This document shows positions 24,831-32,953 of a DNA stretch of 64,000 nucleotides, piece after piece (the first letter of the stretch is position 1; the number at the start of each line of letters is the position of its first letter). The stretch spans positions 62,001 to 126,000 of the forward strand of contig JAHHHT010000023.1 in assembly GCA_019359235.1 (NCBI GenBank), in the 5' to 3' direction. A program made the position numbers and the translations under genes. The notes below the pieces were generated by a model, which was not told where the DNA came from, did not search any database, and worked only from the letters and a program-made list of their open reading frames with translations. Source of the stretch: Oscillatoria princeps RMCB-10. GTDB lineage: Bacteria; Cyanobacteriota; Cyanobacteriia; Cyanobacteriales; Oscillatoriaceae.

Positions 24831-25302
24831 TAGGAAAGCTAGATAGTGGGTTAAACCTACTGCCTTCATAATACAACCCATCGCAAGCAGTGTAAACTTG
24901 ACGCTCCCCAGTCTTGCAGTTCGCCCTCACCGGCACCTCGGACTGTCCGCACCGCCGCCGTCTAACTCCGTGCGCGAGCCCATCAGCCAACCGGCAGCAA
25001 AAATACTTACCGCAACAGCTGAATTCTGCCATCCCTCAACAGGGAGACTGCTCGCGCCCCAACCGGCAGGCAGTAGGTATGTTTGCTGGCTCAACTCGCA
25101 CTCCCCAGATGCCCACAATAGGCCCACAACAGTGTCGCTCAGGCGCTTGTAAATTTATACAACAATTGCTTGACTTGGGGAAGTGGGCTTTTGTAGCATT
25201 TGTTACAGAAAATATTTTTGTTTAGCCCACTCGCTAAGACTGTTTTGCGGAAAAGCCGGTCGGAAAGCCTTAGCCGTGAGCTGCGTAAGTGGAGGAAAAA
25301 CC
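24831..25302. other. Spacer without recognisable gene
   Basis: GC-rich sequence with short open frames on both strands, none with family features. The last 15 bases hold the strong ribosome-binding site (GTGGAGGAAAAACC) of the gene at 25303. Confidence 0.5.
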
Positions 25303-25560
25303 ATGAAACTCGACATCCGCAAGCCAGAATTGAACAGCCGGTTGGCAACTCACCCCCTAGCCGGTGCTTTAGACACTGACCGGCACGAGTGGCTGGAGGA
25401 ACTGCAACCCGGTAAATGGGTAAAATTGCTCGATCTTCCGAGCGCCTTCAGTTTTGACGAAGCGCTGCTGCTGTGCCAGTGTTCAGCCAGCGAGTGGGTG
25501 GCCTGGATTCCGGATTGCGGTGAAGAGGTGATCCACACCAGTCAATTTTACCGGCAGTGA
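25303..25560 (+). CDS. Small conserved hypothetical protein
   Basis: 85 residues starting MKLDIRKPELNSRLATHPLA. GGAGG sits seven bases before the ATG. The sequence is soluble and acidic, with two tryptophan-rich stretches (HEWLEELQPGKWVKLLDL and SEWVAWIPDCGEEVI). No known family is recognised. It stands alone ahead of a tandem repeat array. Confidence 0.65.
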   Translation: MKLDIRKPELNSRLATHPLAGALDTDRHEWLEELQPGKWVKLLDLPSAFSFDEALLLCQCSASEWVAWIPDCGEEVIHTSQFYRQ

Positions 25561-25638
25561 GAGGCTGTTTATAAAGAAAAAGTTAGGGCTGCTAAACCGG
25601 CCAGCCACGGGGGGCTGCCCCTACGCGATCGGGCCTTT

Positions 25639-25966
25639 AAATATGTGTTACCCCAGCAAGAGAAACCCGGGTTCTCACCCCCGGCGAGTCAGGGCTGCCA
25701 GAAACCGGGTTTCTTGTAGCTTTTGGTCAAAAATATGTGTTCCCCCAGCAAAAGAAACCCGGTTTCTCACCCCCGGCGAGTCAGGGCTGCCAGAAACCGG
25801 GTTTCTTGTGGGTTTTGGCCAAAAATATGTGTTACCCCAGCAAAAGAAACCCGGTTTCTCACCCCAGGCGAGTCAAGGGTGCCAGAAACCGGGTTTCTTG
25901 TGGGTTTTGGCCAAAAATATGTGTTACCCCAGCCAGAGAAACCCGGGTTCTCACCCCTTGCGGACT
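25639..25966. repeat. 92-bp tandem repeat, about 3.5 copies
   Basis: AAATATGTGTTACCCCAGC begins copies at 25639, 25731, 25823 and 25915: an exact 92-base period. Each unit contains GAAACCCGGTTTCTCACCCC and CAGAAACCGGGTTTCTTG, which are mutually inverted, so each copy can fold into a long hairpin. A single diverged copy is at 26755-26845. No cas genes are nearby and there are no variable spacers. Confidence 0.92.
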
Positions 25967-26009
25967 TAACAATTCCTTTATCAACAAGCTCTCAGCACAG
26001 CCAGCAAAA

Positions 26010-26657
26010 TTACTTAGCCGGCGTGCAAGAGCACAGCATTGACTTCCAGAGATAGGGAACTCTGCCGGCAAATTTGAACTGGATATCCCTGTATCCTTCC
26101 GATTTGAGTAAAGTCGTCAGCGTGGGGACAGAGAAAAACTTAACGTGACCCATATCCCAAAGCGCAGTAAAGTGCTTGTCCAATCTTCCTGACACTGCCA
26201 GCGCCACGTTTTTGAAGTAGCCGTGATAGGGTGTGGTCAGGATTAAACGCCCACCGGGTTTCAGGCATTTTTGGGCGTACCTCACCAATTCCCTGGGGAA
26301 AAATAAGTGCTCAATCACTTCAACAGCAGTGACAATATCAAAAGAATCGAGCAGCTGGTCGTCAGGGAGATCGTAAATATCTCCTTGAATAAATTTGCAC
26401 TCTGGGAAAGTTCGTCGCGCGATGGCGATTCCCCCTTCCGACAGGTCAAGACCGACAACTTCACACCCCTGCTCTGCCATCAGATGGCTCAAACGTCCGT
26501 TGCCGCAGCCCAGATCCAGCACCCGCACCGTGCCAGAGCCAGCCGGCTTTGCTTCGGAAAGGATTTCCAAAAGGGGTTTTACCAAATACGGATGATGAAA
26601 TCTGGCCTTGCTGTCGTGATAAGAATATTCGTACTTGCTAGCGAGTTTTTCCACCAA
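26010..26657 (-). CDS. Class I SAM-dependent methyltransferase
   Basis: 215 residues. Motif I VLDLGCGNGRLS (about 46-57) and the acidic end of strand 2 (VVGLDLSEGGI) bind SAM. GDIYDLPDD, FDIVTAVEVIEHL and LKPGGRLILTTPYHGY are the standard later motifs of the UbiG/UbiE-like superfamily. The GHVKFFSVPTL segment and C-terminal FAGRVPYLWKSM resemble methyltransferases of lipids, quinones or glycans; the substrate is unknown. Flanked by repeats on both sides and probably transcribed alone. Confidence 0.85.
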   Translation of the reverse strand: MVEKLASKYEYSYHDSKARFHHPYLVKPLLEILSEAKPAGSGTVRVLDLGCGNGRLSHLMAEQGCEVVGLDLSEGGIAIARRTFPECKFIQGDIYDLPDDQLLDSFDIVTAVEVIEHLFFPRELVRYAQKCLKPGGRLILTTPYHGYFKNVALAVSGRLDKHFTALWDMGHVKFFSVPTLTTLLKSEGYRDIQFKFAGRVPYLWKSMLCSCTPAK

Positions 26658-26754
26658 TCAACACTCTCCTGGGAATCTTTGATATAGCCAGAATGCAATC
26701 GTCCCTAATGGCAGAGTACGCCTTTGAGGCGGTTTATAAAGAAAAAGTGAAGGC

Positions 26755-26845
26755 TCCCAGAAACCGGGTTTCTTGTGGCCCCTAACCGAAAATATTAGTT
26801 CTCCCAGCAAAAGAAACCCGGTTTCTCACCCCCGGCGAGCTAGAC
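26755..26845. repeat. Single diverged copy of the 92-bp repeat
   Basis: CCCAGAAACCGGGTTTCTTG, AAAATATTAGTTCTCCCAGC and AAAGAAACCCGGTTTCTCAC in the same order as the array at 25639. It lies between the methyltransferase start and the DUF3082 stop. Confidence 0.8.
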
Positions 26846-26866
26846 AGTGACTTGAGCGAGACGCTC

Positions 26867-27208
26867 TTACTGCTGGGCGTCCTCAGGCGGTGCCGGCTGT
26901 TTGCCCAGTTGCTGAATAAGGATTTGCGCAGCTAGAGCCATGAGCCCCAAAGATGCCAGAGCAAAAACGCCGGTGGCCAGAGCGCTGACCCCCACAACGA
27001 GGGTGCGCACAGCAGAGGCAATATTCAGCACCGTAATATTATCTGAGTGCACCGGCTTGCTAGCAAAAGTTTGAGCAATCGAAGAGGTCAGGAAATAGCA
27101 GGCAGATGCCATAGCACCGGCAACCAAAGAGCCGCTGGCACAGCGCAGCGCCCCGGGCTGAGAGGGGGTTGGGGGTTGGGGGTTGGGAGCTGGAGTTAGG
27201 TCAGTCAT
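26867..27208 (-). CDS. DUF3082 membrane protein
   Basis: 113 residues. A proline-rich cytoplasmic N-terminus is followed by two hydrophobic helices (SLVAGAMASACYFLTSSIAQ and, after NIASAVRTLVVGVSALATG, a second ending LMALAAQILIQQL). The pattern matches DUF3082, a cyanobacterial/plastid family of unknown function. It starts six bases after the ispE stop codon, so it is the last gene of the rsmA-ispE-DUF3082 operon, an order seen in many cyanobacteria. Confidence 0.85.
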   Translation of the reverse strand: MTDLTPAPNPQPPTPSQPGALRCASGSLVAGAMASACYFLTSSIAQTFASKPVHSDNITVLNIASAVRTLVVGVSALATGVFALASLGLMALAAQILIQQLGKQPAPPEDAQQ

Positions 27209-27214
27209 GGTTTT

Positions 27215-28177
27215 TCAGGCGGATGGGTCTGGGGGGGGTGCCAGCTGAATGCCGGTGGTGCTCACCTCAGTCACCCACAGGTCTAAATCGGGGTCAGAAA
27301 TGGCCGCCTTGACAAGCTCTCGCACCTGCAATGCCTGAGCTTCCGACTCGGTGAGGGCGAAGACAGTTGGCCCTGAACCGGACATCATCACGCCCAAGAC
27401 ACCGGGGAGTTGCAGGGCTTGCCGCAACTGGGACACTTGAGGGTGAGCCGGCAGCACTGAGCGCTCCAGATCGTTGTGCAGCAGCTGGCCAATTTTGGCT
27501 TTTTCCCGACGCACGATCGCACCCACCATTCCTCCAGAGTGTACCCGCTGCCGGCGAGCTTCTAAACTTTCGGGGTCAGAAACGTAGGTGCTGCCAAACT
27601 GCTGCCGGAACGTCTGGTAAGCCCAAGCGGTGGAAACCTCCAGACTGCGGTACTTTGCCAGCACGGCCCAGAGGTGGTTCAGCGCCGGCAGGGGGTCGAG
27701 CTCCTCACCCCGCCCCGTAGCCAGTGCCGTTCCGCCGGCAATGCAGAAGGGGACATCTGACCCCAGCCGGGCTCCGAGTTCCTGCAGTTCCGACTGAGTT
27801 AAACCCAGATTCCACATCAAATCCAGCCCCACCAGAACCGCAGCGGCATTTGTTGACCCGCCGGCGAGCCCCGCTGCTACGGGAATGCGCTTGTGGATGG
27901 TGATGTCTGCGCCGCCATAATTCGCAAACACTTTCGGGAATTGCTCAGCCATCAGTTTCGCGGCTCTGCTGGCCAGGTTATTTTCGCCCAAGGGCACTTG
28001 CGGGTGGTCGCAGTGGAGGCGGAACTTGTCAGTCCCATTGGGGCGCAGGTCAATGGTGTCCGCTAAACCCACACTTTGCAGTATCATCGCCAGCTCGTGA
28101 TAGCCGTCGGGGCGAGCGCCGAGGATTTCCAGATATAAATTAATTTTCGCTGGGGCAATTAGGGAGTAGGACTGCAT
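27215..28177 (-). CDS. ispE: 4-diphosphocytidyl-2-C-methyl-D-erythritol kinase
   Basis: 320-residue GHMP kinase that phosphorylates CDP-methylerythritol with ATP in the MEP pathway, feeding carotenoid, phytol and quinone synthesis. The N-terminal substrate motif is SLIAPAKINLYLEILGARPD with GYHEL. The ATP-binding GHMP loop is PVAAGLAGGSTNAAAVL (about residues 99-115). LGSDVPFCIAGGTALATGRGE is the family signature, and motif 3 is VMMSGSGPTVFAL. Its start lies 27 bases after the rsmA stop. Confidence 0.96.
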   Translation of the reverse strand: MQSYSLIAPAKINLYLEILGARPDGYHELAMILQSVGLADTIDLRPNGTDKFRLHCDHPQVPLGENNLASRAAKLMAEQFPKVFANYGGADITIHKRIPVAAGLAGGSTNAAAVLVGLDLMWNLGLTQSELQELGARLGSDVPFCIAGGTALATGRGEELDPLPALNHLWAVLAKYRSLEVSTAWAYQTFRQQFGSTYVSDPESLEARRQRVHSGGMVGAIVRREKAKIGQLLHNDLERSVLPAHPQVSQLRQALQLPGVLGVMMSGSGPTVFALTESEAQALQVRELVKAAISDPDLDLWVTEVSTTGIQLAPPPDPSA

Positions 28178-28204
28178 GGCAAGGGACGGAAAGGGCGGAA
28201 AGGT

Positions 28205-29092
28205 CTAGGAAATGCCTGGATTTTCTGTGTCTGGATTTGGGCTTGCCGTCACGGCTGACTCCTCGTCCCTGCGACCGGCCAGCTGTAGCTGATTGCTCAA
28301 GCGCACCCAGTCAGCGACGCTCAGGTCTTCGGCGCGAGCTTGCGGGTCTATATTCCATTGTTCCAGCAAGTGACTCAACTCATCGCGCTCCAGTATAGCT
28401 TTTAAATTATTGCGCAGCATTTTCCGCTTGCTGGAAAAGCCCAGTTTAATCAGCGTCTCCATCTGTCGGGGATGAGATGCCGGGGGTTCTGTGGGGCGGG
28501 GGCGCAGGCGCACCACCGCTGAGTCCACTTCTGGGGGCGGCTGGAAAGCCCCGGGCGGCACGCTGCAGATTAACTCGCAGCTGGCCACATACTGGACGCG
28601 CACCGACAGAGCGCCGAAGGCTCTCGATCCGGGCTGGGCGTACAGCCGCTCTGCGACTTCTTTTTGCACCAGCAGCACGATCGTATCGTAAGGTGCTCGA
28701 TTGGGTGCGGCAATGGTGCCCAAGAGTTTTTCTAGAATCGGGCCGGTGATATTGTAGGGGATATTGGCGACTACCTTATTCGGCTTTTGGAAGGCTGGGA
28801 AGGGGGCTAGCAGGGCGTCCAAATCCAGGGAGAGGAAATCCGCTTGCAGGAGTAAAAAGTTGTCAGCTTTACCCAGCTGTTTGACCAGGTGCTGGCACAA
28901 GTCGCGGTCAATTTCCACGGCGACAGCGGACGAAACCAGGGGCAATAACCGGCGCGTCAGGATGCCGGTGCCCGGGCCAATTTCCAAAACCCGATCGTCT
29001 TTAGATAATTCTGCCGCACGGATGATTTGATCGAGGACTTTTTCACTGCGCAGCCAGTGTTGAGCGAATCGTTTGCGAGGTTGGAGAGTCAT
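28205..29092 (-). CDS. rsmA: 16S rRNA dimethyladenosine transferase
   Basis: 295 residues from ATG 29092 (MTLQPRKRFAQHWLRSEKVL); synonym ksgA. It dimethylates the two adjacent adenines in the 3' terminal hairpin of 16S rRNA during small-subunit assembly. SAM motif VLEIGPGTGILTRRL and the catalytic NIPYNI loop are intact, followed by VLLVQKEVAERL and the C-terminal domain FSSKRKMLRNNLK. The frame stays open upstream to 29488, but that extension is pure heptamer repeat (CCCATTG/CCCATGC) and hairpin repeat, so the family start at 29092 is right. The repeat touches the start codon and no Shine-Dalgarno sequence is visible. Confidence 0.95.
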   Translation of the reverse strand: MTLQPRKRFAQHWLRSEKVLDQIIRAAELSKDDRVLEIGPGTGILTRRLLPLVSSAVAVEIDRDLCQHLVKQLGKADNFLLLQADFLSLDLDALLAPFPAFQKPNKVVANIPYNITGPILEKLLGTIAAPNRAPYDTIVLLVQKEVAERLYAQPGSRAFGALSVRVQYVASCELICSVPPGAFQPPPEVDSAVVRLRPRPTEPPASHPRQMETLIKLGFSSKRKMLRNNLKAILERDELSHLLEQWNIDPQARAEDLSVADWVRLSNQLQLAGRRDEESAVTASPNPDTENPGIS

Positions 29093-29192
29093 GGGGCATG
29101 GGGCATGGGGCAATGGGCAATGGGCATCGGGCAATGGGCATCGGGCAATGGGCATCGGGCAATGGGCATCGGGCAATGGGCATGGGATTTTC
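29093..29192. repeat. Heptanucleotide STRR abutting the rsmA start codon
   Basis: About 14 tandem heptamers of the types GGGGCAT, GGGCAAT and GGGCATC. The array begins on the base next to the rsmA ATG and occupies the whole region where a ribosome-binding site would be. Confidence 0.9.
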
Positions 29193-29215
29193 ATGCTTCC
29201 GATATGTGGTAATCG

Positions 29216-29347
29216 GGTGCGTTCCGCAGCGGCGCAGCAGTTGTGCCCAGGACTGGAAGAAAGCGGAACGCACCCTAATTGTAGGGTGCGTTCCGCAGCG
29301 GCGCAGCAGTTGTGCGCAAGACTTGAAGAAAGCGGAACGCACCCTAC
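29216..29347. repeat. Two tandem copies of the GTAGGGTGCGTTCCG hairpin repeat
   Basis: Two near-identical units of about 66 bases. Each begins GGGTGCGTTCCGCAGCGGCG and ends AAAGCGGAACGCACCCTA, so each folds into a stem with 15-bp arms. Other members are at 32847, 34338, 35137, 44183, 47222, 53250 and 62822. Confidence 0.9.
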
Positions 29348-29363
29348 TCGCACATTAATATGT

Positions 29364-29714
29364 TCATCGCTCGCCGGCCCAACCATCGTCCCAGTACAGC
29401 GGATCAAAGGAACCCGCTTTGATAAGAGACGCGACTCGGCGCTCTGCATCAGGAGCAGGTCTCTGGGTGGGCCAAGAGTCCTCGGCAAGCCGCTCTAGGG
29501 GAAGCACCAGCAGCGTAATGCCTTGAATAGCAACCACGGAGACTAGCTCGTCTGGCTGCACAGTTGCTTTGCAGTCCGCATCGTAGAAGCGAGCCGGCCA
29601 GTAGGTTCCGTCAAATTTGACTCGTCCCCGCCGATTGTAGGAAATCGCTTCTTCGACAGTGCCCAGTTGGGCTTGCGGGAACATTTCAACTTTTGAAATG
29701 AATAAAGTATCCAT
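29364..29714 (-). CDS. NfeD-like OB-fold protein
   Basis: 116 residues from ATG 29714 (MDTLFISKVEMFPQAQLGTV). The segment from GTVEEAISYNRRGRVKFDGT through YWPARF, VQPDELVSVVAIQGITLLV is an NfeD C-terminal OB-fold (soluble NfeD type). NfeD proteins are usually partners of stomatin/SPFH proteins or membrane proteases; here there is no such partner and no membrane segment. The C-terminal tail (ASLIKAGSFDPLYWDDGWAG) is unfamiliar. It lies upstream of rsmA on the same strand but is separated by 270 bases of repeats. Confidence 0.72.
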   Translation of the reverse strand: MDTLFISKVEMFPQAQLGTVEEAISYNRRGRVKFDGTYWPARFYDADCKATVQPDELVSVVAIQGITLLVLPLERLAEDSWPTQRPAPDAERRVASLIKAGSFDPLYWDDGWAGER

Positions 29715-29871
29715 TAGCGGAATCCCTTCCGTAGAAGTGCTACCTGCTTTTAATATAACATCCCGTGCCGCAGACAGGCGGCTTTTGTGCAAAAAGACTC
29801 ACAAGTAAGCCGGCTGGCGCACACTTGTGCGCCGCGCTTGCGATATGCTAGAAGTAGGGGGGAAATGGTGC

Positions 29872-30984
29872 ATGGAGCGAAGACAGTTCGAGGCAGCTTT
29901 TGAAAGGCTGACCTATCGGCGCAAGCAAGTGCTGCTGAAGCTATTAGCTGGCGAGACGGATGCCGCCATCGCGGCTGCCCTGACGGTTGCGGAAGCAACC
30001 GTCAGAAAACACATTGAGAACATCTGCAAGGAATTTGCTATAATAAATGAATGGCCCGCTAAACGCCGGTGCAAACGTCCGGAGTTAATCGCCCTCTTTG
30101 GCAAGTACAAGCCTGAATTAGTCAGTCGGGCTGCCGGCAGCCCGAGCGATGCATCAGGGGAGGATTCGGATTTGGCACCTGGCATCATATCTCCCCCCGA
30201 GTCGGGAGAGGGGGGTTGGGGGGGTGAGGGCAAACAGGTGCCGGTGGGAGAACCGCCGTTTTCCACCATCTACAACCGGGACGTTTTTATTTTGATTGAC
30301 CGCAGTGGCTCGATGGTGAGAAAGGATGCCGATACCGGCAACCAAACCCGCTACGACTACCTGGAAGAAGTGGTGGAGGGTCATGTGGCGGCGATTCTGT
30401 CTGGCCAAAACAGCCGCCGGCAAGAATCAGGACAGACGATTTGCGATAGCGTTTCGATTTACTTCTTTAGCCGCCCTGAAGTTGCGCCCAGTCCGATTGC
30501 CATCCGGGACGCCTCGGAGGTCTGGAAGCTGTTCAGCGAGAACCAGCCCAAGACCAAAACTTTCATTGGCCCAACGCTGGAAAAATGTCTGGACACTTGG
30601 CTGGCTGAGGGAAAGCCCAACAATCGCGGGGCTTTTTTTCTCATCTATACAGATGGCCTGTTTAATGACGAGCCGCAATTTGTAGATTGCCTCGCCAAAG
30701 CTTGCGCCCACATTGAAAATCACAAGACGGTCAAGTTTTTTGTCCTGGGGTTGGGACAGGACGTTGATATCGAACACTTCTTAAACCTCGATTTCAATAT
30801 CAAGAATCAACTCCCTTTCGATCTCCTGGTGTTTGATTTAGTTAACGAGGTGGATGACATTATTGAACTGCTGGAGCGCCAGCTGACAGACGATCCGCAA
30901 TTGGCGTTTCCAGAATGGGTGAAGCGCCGGCATCCAGAATTTGTGCGCCAGGTGATGCGGGCGCTGTCAGGTGTTAGGTCGTAG
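29872..30984 (+). CDS. LuxR-type HTH / von Willebrand factor A domain protein
   Basis: 370 residues from ATG 29872 (MERRQFEAAFERLTYRRKQV), with AGGGGGGAAA nine bases upstream. Residues 1-75 form a LuxR-like helix-turn-helix (LLKLLAGETDAAIAAALTVA, EATVRKHIENI). Residues 140-350 are a vWA domain: DVFILIDRSGSM (DxSxS MIDAS), FIGPTLEKCLD (Thr) and FLIYTDGLFNDE (Asp) complete the metal site. The low-complexity linker at about 105-120 is encoded by an intergenic-type repeat in frame. The last residues (SGVRS) are read from a GTGTTAG repeat. HTH plus vWA is an unusual pairing that suggests a DNA-binding sensor or scaffold. It converges on the NACHT gene. Confidence 0.8.
   Translation: MERRQFEAAFERLTYRRKQVLLKLLAGETDAAIAAALTVAEATVRKHIENICKEFAIINEWPAKRRCKRPELIALFGKYKPELVSRAAGSPSDASGEDSDLAPGIISPPESGEGGWGGEGKQVPVGEPPFSTIYNRDVFILIDRSGSMVRKDADTGNQTRYDYLEEVVEGHVAAILSGQNSRRQESGQTICDSVSIYFFSRPEVAPSPIAIRDASEVWKLFSENQPKTKTFIGPTLEKCLDTWLAEGKPNNRGAFFLIYTDGLFNDEPQFVDCLAKACAHIENHKTVKFFVLGLGQDVDIEHFLNLDFNIKNQLPFDLLVFDLVNEVDDIIELLERQLTDDPQLAFPEWVKRRHPEFVRQVMRALSGVRS
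30187..30233. repeat. Dispersed G/C-run repeat inside the vWA gene linker
   Basis: ATCTCCCCCCGAGTCGGGAG then AGGGGGGTTGGGGGGGTGAG is the same repeat that fills spacers near 2880, 15085 and 53375. Here it is read in frame as ISPPESGEGGWGGEGK between the HTH and vWA domains. Confidence 0.75.
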
Positions 30985-31120
30985 GTGTTAGGTGCTAGGT
31001 GTGGAGTGGGGCTTGTGCCAAAAGTGCCGCGACATGTCACAGTGTAGAGACTCTTTTCATTCCTTGGCGCTCTTGGCGTCTTGGCGGTTAAAAAAACTAA
31101 CCACAAACCCCAAACCCCAC
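30970..31120. repeat. GTGTTAG heptamer array and filler between convergent genes
   Basis: GTGTTAGGTCGTAGGTGTTA then GGTGCTAGGTGTGG form a short STRR starting inside the last codons of the vWA gene. TTCCTTGGCGCTCTTGGCG near 31060 is a dispersed filler also seen at about 1125. Confidence 0.6.
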
Positions 31121-32557
31121 TCAAGAATCCAAGGGCATCTCGGCGAAATGCTCTTGCAGCAACTTGTGAGTGAACTGGTAGCGCGAACCGGCACGCTGCA
31201 CAAACAGTCGCTGCGCGGCGTAGTTGAGGAAACGGGCGTAGTTCCAGGGAATATACCCGCTGCGCCAAAGAATCAGGCGCAGCACGAAATGTCGCATGAA
31301 AGCAAAACCGGGAATAAACCCACCCGCCAGCGCTGCAACCATACGGTACAGCCGCTTCTGAGTGGGAGTTTGCAACCAGTCGGGGTGCATTTTCTCAATG
31401 AAAAATTCCGCCTGATTCTCCTGTTCCATCCTTTGGGCCAGCCAGATGATCCAGTGTCGGGTTTTTTCTGGGCTGGGCTGCTTGCGGGAGTTAGTCTCCC
31501 GCCCCAGCATGCGGCGAATATAGGCGTTGAACAAATACTGGCGCATGTCTTCCTTGGAAGTCAGGCGTTTCCAAGAATGGATTAAGATTTCTTCATAGGC
31601 TAAAGTCATTACGCTCAGCAGCAGGGGCGTCCTCGCCAGGGCCAAAAGCTGCGGCTCACTCTCTATATTGTACCACAGCTCTCGACTTCTGGCAGACAGC
31701 AGATAAGCGCGAATCTGGGCGTCAGTTAGGGGGCGCAAAAAAATCGCCCCATTCAGCCGCAGTCTGGAGTTGCAGTTTTTATACTCGTTGTAGCGGGTGC
31801 AAACGGCAACTTGCGCCGGCTGGGGGCTGTCCTCCAGCAGCCGGTTAATCGCTTCAATGCATTTTTCTTTGCGGCTCGGTTCGAGCTCATCGAGCCCGTC
31901 AAGCAGCAGCAGCAACTCGCCGGCGTAGAGCCACCGGCGACCCAGATCGGCGCGGACGCCATACTTGGAGTTGAGTTCAGCCACGAGCCACTCGCCGGCA
32001 GGCTGCCACTGGTTTTTCCAGGAGGACAGGTGCAGCACCACCGGCACCCCAGCACCGGTATCGCTTTCAGCTCGCTGGCACAGCGACCGTGCCAGCTCCA
32101 GCAGGATGGTGGTTTTGCCGGCACCGGCACCCCCCAAAATCAGCAGTTTCTTGCCGGTGTCGTCAAACACTTTGGCGATGCTGTCCTCTGGCTGCAGCTG
32201 GAAACGGGGACTGTCGCCGATTTTCACGTCCGCATTCGGGCGAACGAGCTGGAGTTCTTCCTCTTTGAGCAGGTTAACCAGCACGGCGCTGTGCGCGGAC
32301 TGCTTCAGCCTCGCCGTGACTTCCTGACTGACCGCCGCCAGCAACTGCTGCCGCTTCCGAAAGATTTGTCGCTCCTTGGGCGGTGCCGGTGGCAGCAAGC
32401 TGGCAATCGCACACACCATCCCGCACACCGCAGTCAGCGCCAAGAGCACGCTCCAGACATAGGGCAGGGCATTCCACAATTGGCTGCTCAGCACGCTCAC
32501 TGCGCCACTGGGCAAAACTGTCAGCAGGGATATCAGTGCGGGGCTAACTCTTGGCAT
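31121..32557 (-). CDS. Membrane-anchored NACHT-family NTPase
   Basis: 478 residues. Two hydrophobic segments at the N-terminus (ISLLTVLPSGAVSVLSS and VWSVLLALTAVCGMVCAIAS) place it in the membrane. The NTPase core follows: P-loop LGGAGAGKTT (141-150), Walker B LLLLLDGLDEL with Asp220 and Asp223, then VAVCTRYNEY (sensor) and RTPLLLSVMTLAY, all characteristic of NACHT (NLR-like) proteins. The C-terminal 130 residues have further hydrophobic stretches (RMVAALAGGFIPGFAFM), then QFTHKLLQEHFAEM, the winged-helix end. No C-terminal sensor repeats exist, so it is a minimal NACHT protein, possibly a membrane-targeted effector or sensor. It converges on the HTH-vWA gene. Confidence 0.85.
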   Translation of the reverse strand: MPRVSPALISLLTVLPSGAVSVLSSQLWNALPYVWSVLLALTAVCGMVCAIASLLPPAPPKERQIFRKRQQLLAAVSQEVTARLKQSAHSAVLVNLLKEEELQLVRPNADVKIGDSPRFQLQPEDSIAKVFDDTGKKLLILGGAGAGKTTILLELARSLCQRAESDTGAGVPVVLHLSSWKNQWQPAGEWLVAELNSKYGVRADLGRRWLYAGELLLLLDGLDELEPSRKEKCIEAINRLLEDSPQPAQVAVCTRYNEYKNCNSRLRLNGAIFLRPLTDAQIRAYLLSARSRELWYNIESEPQLLALARTPLLLSVMTLAYEEILIHSWKRLTSKEDMRQYLFNAYIRRMLGRETNSRKQPSPEKTRHWIIWLAQRMEQENQAEFFIEKMHPDWLQTPTQKRLYRMVAALAGGFIPGFAFMRHFVLRLILWRSGYIPWNYARFLNYAAQRLFVQRAGSRYQFTHKLLQEHFAEMPLDS

Positions 32558-32846
32558 GGGAACGGTTAGTTAAGCTTCCTTGACACTATACAGGTGGACT
32601 TGAGACAGTGGAGCGGCTAGTTTGTCTGGCTGAGAAAGGCAGGCAAAGGGTATCATTATATAATATTCGGCTGCCTTCTTTTTTTTTTCATGAGGGCGAG
32701 AGGGAAACAGGAGGACAAGCAAATAGCGGGAGAGAAATTAGTCGAAGGTAAGTTTTATTATGTAATTAAACGTAATTTATCTCATGCTTTCGGTCGGCTG
32801 CCCGCAGAGTGGTTCCGGTCTGGCAGCGCGCACGACTTGGAGGATG

Positions 32847-32899
32847 TAGGGTGCGTTCCGTCTGGCTACAGGACTCGAAAGAACGGAACGCACCCTACT
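32847..32899. repeat. GTAGGGTGCGTTCCG hairpin repeat
   Basis: GTAGGGTGCGTTCCGT and ACGGAACGCACCCTAC form a perfect 15-bp or longer stem around a 20-base loop. It lies in an open frame upstream of the first AIM24 gene, which shows that frame extension is not coding. Confidence 0.9.
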
Positions 32900-32953
32900 T
32901 CTTTTGGGTTATCTTGTAGGTATTGGAGTATCTGGCTGGAGGAGTTCGCGAGC

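Noticed and set aside
25639-25966. Possible CRISPR array
   Set aside because: The whole 92-base unit is repeated with no variable spacers, the repeats are long palindromes, and no cas genes are present.
29093-29488. N-terminal extension of rsmA by about 130 residues
   Set aside because: The extension is encoded by heptamer and hairpin repeats; family alignment starts at MTLQPRKRFAQHWL.
32690-32953. N-terminal extension of the first AIM24 protein
   Set aside because: It crosses a GTAGGGTGCGTTCCG hairpin, and GTG 32954 has a GGAGGAG site and the family N-terminus.
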